Source of the DNA: Penicillus capitatus
Taxonomy: Eukaryota > Chlorophyta
Direction: 5' to 3'
DNA length: 64,000 nucleotides
Assembly: GCA_965649825.1 (NCBI GenBank)
Contig: OZ287705.1
Span: forward strand, 558,001-622,000
Positions 57,685-64,000 of the stretch are shown here, piece by piece. Position 1 is the stretch's first letter. The number at the start of each line of letters is the position of its first letter. The position numbers and the translations under genes were made by a program. A model generated the notes under the pieces. The model had not been told where the DNA came from. It was given only the letters and a program-made list of their open reading frames with translations, and made no database searches.

Positions 57685-60600
57685 ATGCCGTCCTCAGCGC
57701 GGCGTCGCCCAGCGAGTGTCTTGCGCCTCTCCATGAGACTACCGCCCTGGGTGCTGCTGTGCTTCGCGGCTCTGTTGCTCTTGCTGCCGCAGATCCGCGG
57801 AAGAGGTAAGACCGCCCGCGCCTTCCTTTGCCATCATTACGGACACGGTCGTTTGCTTGCAGATGCGAGTCCGTCGAGGGCTCTGTTTCAGAACCGCGCT
57901 TCCAAAGAGTCCATTGCTGCGACGGAAGGCGAGCTCCAGAGTCTCTTGGCGAGCCGTGAATACAACCATCGAATCTTCGTCGACGCACCGGAGATCGCAC
58001 TGACGGAGAGTCTTCGCGTCGACGGCACTAGATGGGTCTCCATCGTGGGAGACAGACAGACAGCCACAACCATACGGTGCACGAAGAACAGCACTGGCAC
58101 CGCTTTGGTCATCAGGTGCGATCACCCCTTCCATCGCGTATCCACTGACGGAAATGATGTGACCCGGCAGGCGAGCGCATGTGCAGCTCACTCGCTTGCG
58201 CTTTGTCGGTTGCGACAACTCGGCCGTCGTCGTGGAACCTGATGCCTTTATGTCCGGAGAAGAAAGGCAGAGGGTGGATTTCGACCAGGTCGAGTTCTCC
58301 AAGAACGGGCGGGTTAAGGACAGAACGTCTGGAGCGGCCGTGAACGCTCGTCGCTGCCCCGAGCAGCCCTGTCGTCGCCTCTCCCTTCGTTTCCTGCAGT
58401 GTCAGTTCGTCGACAACCGAGGATCGGACGGCGGGGCGATCTTTGCCGAGGACGCAGACGTCGAAATCAGGAAGTCCACGTTTGAAGGCAACGAAGCAAC
58501 CGGCGCCGGCGGAGCCATCTACACGAACAATGGCAGAACCGCTGCGCTGACAATCGAGGACTCGGAGTTCGCGAAGAACAAGGCCTGGGGATCCGAAGAG
58601 CTCGAGGCTGCGGCGTGCAGGTCTGTCCTCACATCCAACGTAATCGAACTGGCCAGAGGAACGGGTGGCGCCATCTTCGCATACACTCCTACCTCCGTTG
58701 ACATCCTAGCCTCGACTTTCGTGCAGAACACCGGATGCAGCGGCGGCGGGGCGATCGCGGTGCTGCAGATGGATTTCGGCTCGGAAGAGAACTCTCGTCC
58801 AGCCTCCTTCTCTGTGACGGACTCCATCTTCCAGGACAACGCCGCCTACTGCGGATCGCAGCGAAATGCCATGGATTTTATGTACTACAATCGCGGCTGC
58901 TCCAAGGGCGGCGCTCTGGTCTACGAGGCCCTTGACGAGTCGCCAGCCTCGTGGACGTTCAGAAATTCCACTTTCCTCGGGAACAGAGCCATCGTCGGAG
59001 GAGCCATGCACCTTACGGGCCTCGGCAGTTCGGTCGCAGAGCACAAGGTCGTCTCCTGCGATTTCGACGAGAACACGGCGATCCGATCTGGAGGAGCCAT
59101 GTACCTGAAGGAGGTCAGAATGACGATCGCAAGCTCGACGTTCGCAAATGGCAGGGCCTTCTACGGTGGTCACATACTGATGATCGGACCAACACATCTG
59201 AGAACGGAGCGCGACCCCAACAAGCCCGAAGCGCATACCGTTCTCGCAGACGCGGTCGCTTATTTCGGCGGCGCCGTGCTGACCACCAACGAAGGTTCTC
59301 TGTTTGATCTGGCAGTTGCCTCTGCCACTGCATCGTGTCTGTTCGCAGGTTCGTTCGATCTCTCTGCGTTGGTCGTCCGAAACAACATCGCTTACGGGAG
59401 CGGCGGCGGGTTTTCCGTAAGAGATGCTTCGCTGACTCCCGTGTTTCGCGATGTGCTGATCGAGAATAACTCCGCCATTCTGGGTGGAGGAATCGAGATT
59501 GTCTCGTCGCCTAACATCACGTTTGATCCGAGCGTCGGAACGTCGACCATCATACGGAACAACACGGCGGCGGTGGGAGGCGGAATTCGATACTTAATAG
59601 GACGCTTCTGGTTTTCCGGCGTAAAGGCAAGTCGAGCTCAGTTTCAGACGCAAGACATCGAGGCCTTCGTGCTTGCAGATGAAACGCGTCAGTCTCATTG
59701 GCAACAGGGCGTTGCGGATGGACTCACCAGAGATGCAGAGGATCATCGAAGACAGAAGACACTACGTTCCCTCTTTCACAGACGACGTGCGATTCCCGGA
59801 CTTCGACGAAGTGCTCGGCCACCTGAGTGCGCTGAGATTCTACACAAAGACAGAAGAAGGCAACGGAGGCGGCTTCAATCTGGAACTCGAAGACGTTGCG
59901 CCCAACGACATCGTAGAGATCGTCTTCCAGGATGTGCTGTTCGAAGACAACGAGGCCGTTGTCGGAGGTATGAGCAGACGGGTCTCGAATTCTCCTTACT
60001 CGACGGCGCAGGTGGCATGTCGGCGCACATGAAAGACTTCTACTGGAACAGGTCGAACAAGACGTCGTGTTTTCCTGCCCTGTTTGGCGCCGCCGCCTGT
60101 CAGAGATTCTCGTTCCACAACGTCACTGTGGTGCAAAACAGAGCAGAGTACGCTGGCGGCATCTTCTGCAGTATCCCGAACTGTATCGCGTTCTCGTGCA
60201 GCCCGACAAACCAGACCAAGCTCGTCATTTCGGAGTTGAATACTGCAGCCATATCGAGGGGAGTGATACAGTCGTATTGCTCTGATGTGCACTTGAATGA
60301 AGGTCTTGGCAGAGTCAACGGCGAGGGGGCCAACGGAGGCAGCAAGGCGGTGTATCTGTCAGTGGTCGGACACGAAGGTCCACTGAAGACTGTCGCGAGC
60401 GGCGAGAAGCTGGCCATCCCGTGCGAAGACGAACGAAACGCTTCCTGTGCTTCGGAGCTTCGCATCGCCATCAAAGACATGTTCGATCAGACGATCACCC
60501 GTGGCATCGCCGACGCCAATCTGACCCTGGCTCTCATCTCCGAGGCCATTACGGGAGGACTGAGATACACAGCTGTGAAGGGAGTCGCCACGATCGACAG

Positions 60601-62935
60601 CACCTTCGCCTGGGGCATCGGCGTCGAGGACACGCTGACGATAGTCAGCGAGCACGATCCAAAGATCCGTCTGGACATCCCGTTCTCGACGAGAGAATGT
60701 TTTCCCGGAGAGACGACAGTGGGCAAGGAGTGCAGCAGGTGTCCTCAAGAGTTCTACGGATTCGACCCATCACTGCCGTGCCTGCCGTGTGAGAGCGGCG
60801 CCGAGTGCGGCGGCGGCGCAGCGATGGTCCCTGAGGACGGTCAGTGGCACTCCAATCCGTTCTCCCCTGCGTTCAGGAAGTGCATCAAGGCGACTGCCTG
60901 CGCGTACAGTGACAGGAAGCAAAAGCTGGAGGCGTTCCACGATGACTCCGCCAGAGTCCAGGAGGCGCTGCGAGATCTGCAGCGAGACAGTGGAGAAGCA
61001 GGATGGACAGCAGGCTCCGCGGACTATCCAGTGTGCAGCGAGGGTTACCGAGGGTTCCTGTGTGGATCCTGTGCATCTGGATACGGCCACTCGTACACGG
61101 GAGATTGCGAGAAGTGTCCGAGCAGAGACTCCTCAGCCGTTCTATTCTTTCTGAGTTCTCTTTGGCTCTTCGTCATCATCGGCATCAACAGCGCCATCAC
61201 AGTGACTTCCATGCGTTCCACCGTCGAGCGCGTGAACTACGAGAGGAGCTCGACACTGCGAGACAGACGCACTCTCTTTCGACGTATGGGCCATATTCAA
61301 AGAGCAGAGGCAGTCATGCCTCGCCGAACATCTCTTTCGAAAGGTACTTCATGACATGATCATCATCATCATTTGAGAGGGTCTATCTGTGTCTCGTAGC
61401 AAATCTCGACCCGGCCGATGACACTGTCGCCGGCGATCCTGTCCTCCTTGCGAAGAGCCTCGTGGCGACTGGTCAGCTGAGTGAGATGCTCAAGGTTCGA
61501 GTCATTCATGTGGTCATCTTGGTTTGATTCTTGTCATCCAGATCCTCATCAACTACCTGCAGATCACCAGCGTGGCACTCAGAGTGCACGTGGAATGGAA
61601 ATCGTACCTGAAGATGTTTCTCGAAGCCGAAGGTTCGTCATCTCTGACAGGCGAAGATGATGATTGTGTTTGTCTGTATGTGCAGCTATACTGTCGGGAC
61701 TCTCCACCTCGGCGACCTCTGACGATGTGGAATGCAGTTTCCAGCATAGCGAAATTCCAGCATCTATCGCCGCCACCTGGACTCAGCTCTCTATTCCTTG
61801 GATCGTGATGACTGCGCTGCTGCTGACGTGCACATTTGCATGCCTCGCAATGAAGATCAAGTCGCTACTCTCCAGCTCCTCCCAGTCGACCACGCACGTA
61901 AGTCTCGTTCGCTCCACAACATACGTCATCGCCATTCTGATCGTCTCTGTATACTTCTTCTTCCTCGACGCCGTGAGAGAGCTGCTGGGGACAGTCAACT
62001 GCATCAGAGTCGACGATCTGCGTCTGAATAACCATCCATACGCGCAGTACTCCACAGAGGCCGTCAACAGACTGGTGTGGACAGTGGATACCGAGGTCAC
62101 CTGCTTCCAGGGCGCACATCTGCCGCTCGGCGTCGTCGGATTCGTGGGACTCGCCCTCGCCTTCCTCTTCGTCCTGCTGATCGTCGTCTGGGTGCCTCTC
62201 AACCGAAGACACGCAGACGACCCAGAGTTCATCGCCCGCTACTGGTTCGTGTACCAGGCCTACGGAGAGGAGTGGTACAGGAGATCGTGGGAATCGGTCA
62301 TCCTCACCCGAAAGGCACTGATTGCCGCCGTGGTGTCCTTCTCTGTGCACCTCAGCCTCGTGCTGCAGGCGACCATGTGCACAGGGATCCTGACAATCGC
62401 CGCCATCCTCCAAGCCCTCTTCCTCCCGTTCAAGACTCCAGAGACCGGACAGAACGTCCCAGACTACGCAGGTGGGCTGCTGCGCTCGATGCATCTGCCG
62501 AAACTGCGAAGCGCATGGATCGCCTTCAACAACGCCGTCGATCTGAACCTCCTGGAGATCATGTCCCTGGCCTCCTCTATTTCTGTATTCTATTCTGCCA
62601 TCGTCTCAGTCGATCTCACTTCTAGTGATCCTGGCAGCACGGCGATGTTTTCATTCGCCTTTACCTTAAACATTCTTTTCTTGCTTTATGTTCTGTATCG
62701 CATGTATGCTGGTGTCCACGTGTTGCTCGACCTGAAGCTCGAGCTCGTCAGTCCTGCTTTCTTTGGTACGTATGAAAACGGGATGAGTCTGTTTTCTTTT
62801 CTGACGAAGATTCGAGTCATTGTTTCTGAATGTATGAAGAAAGACGATGCAGGCACTTCTGCCGGAGGATACAAGAATTCTCCAATCATCGAAGAATCTG
62901 CCTCAGCAGAGGCGCATGACACGGAATCCATCTGA
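57685..62935 (+). CDS. Giant beta-helix / cysteine-rich / multi-pass membrane protein (right paralogue)
   Basis: Eight exons (57685-57805, 57863-58115, 58171-59620, 59679-59967, 60012-61343, 61400-61494, 61542-61632, 61686-62935) encode 1626 residues; an internal ATG at 57733 may be the real start, since the signal peptide (MRLPPWVLLCFAALLLLL) follows it at once. Domain order equals the left paralogue: signal peptide, beta-helix repeats (NNxAxxGGG, GGAIFAxD), a Cys-rich block (CSRCPQEFYG, CGSCASGYGHS) and about eight membrane segments with VSFSVHL and YRMYAGVH in common. Six intron positions are shared with the left gene and two exons have identical length (289 and 91 nt). This copy has one extra intron after the signal peptide (57806-57862). 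A sensor, adhesion or channel role is inference. Opposite orientation to the left copy. Confidence 0.85.
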
Positions 62936-63537
62936 CTGACAGTAACCAAGATATAGTCCGGCATCTGTCGCCGGTCGCTTTCCTTTCTTTCCAGATGGAT
63001 GCATCAGTCAGTTTCTCTATCGATTCACGCAGAGGATTAGTTTTTGCGATTCTTTGTTTGAGTAGCCTTTAGAGCTGCCAAACCAGCAGTCCGTTTTGGC
63101 TGTTAACGGGGGTTCTCCGTCGGGGGCATCTGAAACCTCAATGCTACAGGATGGGATGGTAACTTCTTTGGTAAGCCATGATTCTATAACGTGGCTTTGG
63201 ATGCGCTATCTTTAATCTGCCTGTGTGACTTCAATAAGATGCATCATTGTCTATGGTTTGATATGACAGTGTTGAGCAAGTGTTTGTTGACGTTGCGTAC
63301 CATCCCCTTCGCGAATCTCATTCTAGAGCATCTTAACTCACCTTTGCAGACGCATTCGTTTCGGGAATCCGAGTCTGGCATCTGACGGCGTCACTGCCAG
63401 CGACGGTAGATGAAACAGAGGAGACATTACACACGCTCTGCGATTTCTGTTCGTTGCGACAGCGAACACAATATTCCGTGAACCGGCTCACACACGGTTG
63501 CCGTCGTTATCCGTAGATGATCTCTAGAGCTTCGAGT
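62936..63537. other. Intergenic, nothing recognised
   Basis: Lies between the right beta-helix gene and the right inverted-repeat arm. Only short frames are seen. Confidence 0.4.
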
Positions 63538-64000
63538 TGCGTCGGCGGATGGCAGAATCTGTCATCTCTGCGGCGTTTGCATTGCACTTCGAGACAGTAG
63601 AACGATCGGCCAAGCTGCACGGAATGATCTGTCGCTTCTTTCACGGGATCAAGATTGCCTGGATGCATAAGCGTAACGCCTCTGTTTCTCCGAACCGACG
63701 ATTGGACAATCTGTGAACGCGACAGAACCTTTCGCGAACGGAGAGTTGGAGATGTTGATGAGGTCGTGGGTCACTTCACTCCATCACTGTATTCGATTCG
63801 CGCGAGGCATACGGTAGATGAAGTCGCTCTTTTCGCACGAAACAGGCCGAAATGATAACATTGAGTCCAACTTGACTGGATTTGACATACATAATCGAAG
63901 AATCGGTCATTCCCTTGGCCATAATCAAATAGAGCTTGTCGAATTTGTTGATTCGTGATCGACATTCGACGAAGCTCGGAAACTGTAGAGACAGCACATG
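63538..64000 (-). repeat. Right arm of an imperfect inverted repeat (partner 932-1395)
   Basis: Reverse complement of 932-1395 with scattered substitutions and small indels; it runs into the window edge, so it is truncated here. Minus-strand frames of 64 and 73 codons exist, but the left arm has stops in the equivalent frames. Confidence 0.85.

Overview
Nuclear DNA from a unicellular eukaryote. Genes are split by short spliceosomal introns (mostly 46-58 nt, mainly GT-AG with several likely GC-AG), neighbours are only tens of bases apart, and the encoded set is eukaryotic: ribosomal protein L7, proteasome alpha-4, Tim9, Sam50, CARM1, Arp8 and RRP15. A PHS1-type protein (actin-fragmin-kinase-like domain plus dual-specificity phosphatase) and giant beta-helix/cysteine-rich/multi-pass membrane proteins fit a free-living amoeba or flagellate. 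The exact lineage cannot be read from this window.

Layout. 1-780: end of a zinc-finger-like gene. 1759-7052 (minus): a 1662-residue beta-helix membrane protein. 7200-21894: a dense housekeeping block holding RPL7, a METTL24-like protein, a secreted Ala/His-rich protein, PSMA7, an unknown protein, Tim9, CARM1, RRP15, an RNASEK-like protein, Arp8, Sam50 and the PHS1-like protein. Several pairs share short divergent promoters (RPL7/beta-helix gene, PSMA7/unknown, Arp8/Sam50).

22-56 kb is an accessory region of very different character. It holds at least eight ankyrin-repeat genes or remnants in both orientations, long stretches without recognisable genes, segmental duplications and a 49-bp minisatellite. 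Most ankyrin genes encode a signal peptide, a small Cys-containing N-terminal domain and an array in which each 33-residue repeat is one exon of about 99 nt. Two related genes end in a transmembrane segment. Some copies are intact and others carry stops or frameshifts, so the family appears to be actively duplicating and decaying.

57685-62935 (plus) is a full-length paralogue of the left-hand beta-helix protein in the opposite orientation. The sequence beyond its 3' end (63538-64000) is the inverted copy of 932-1395, beyond the 3' end of the left gene. The window is therefore flanked by two arms of a large inverted duplication, with the ankyrin-rich region and the housekeeping block between them.

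Exon coordinates come from reading frame, splice-site and homology reasoning by eye. Family assignments come from recognised motifs, not from database searches.
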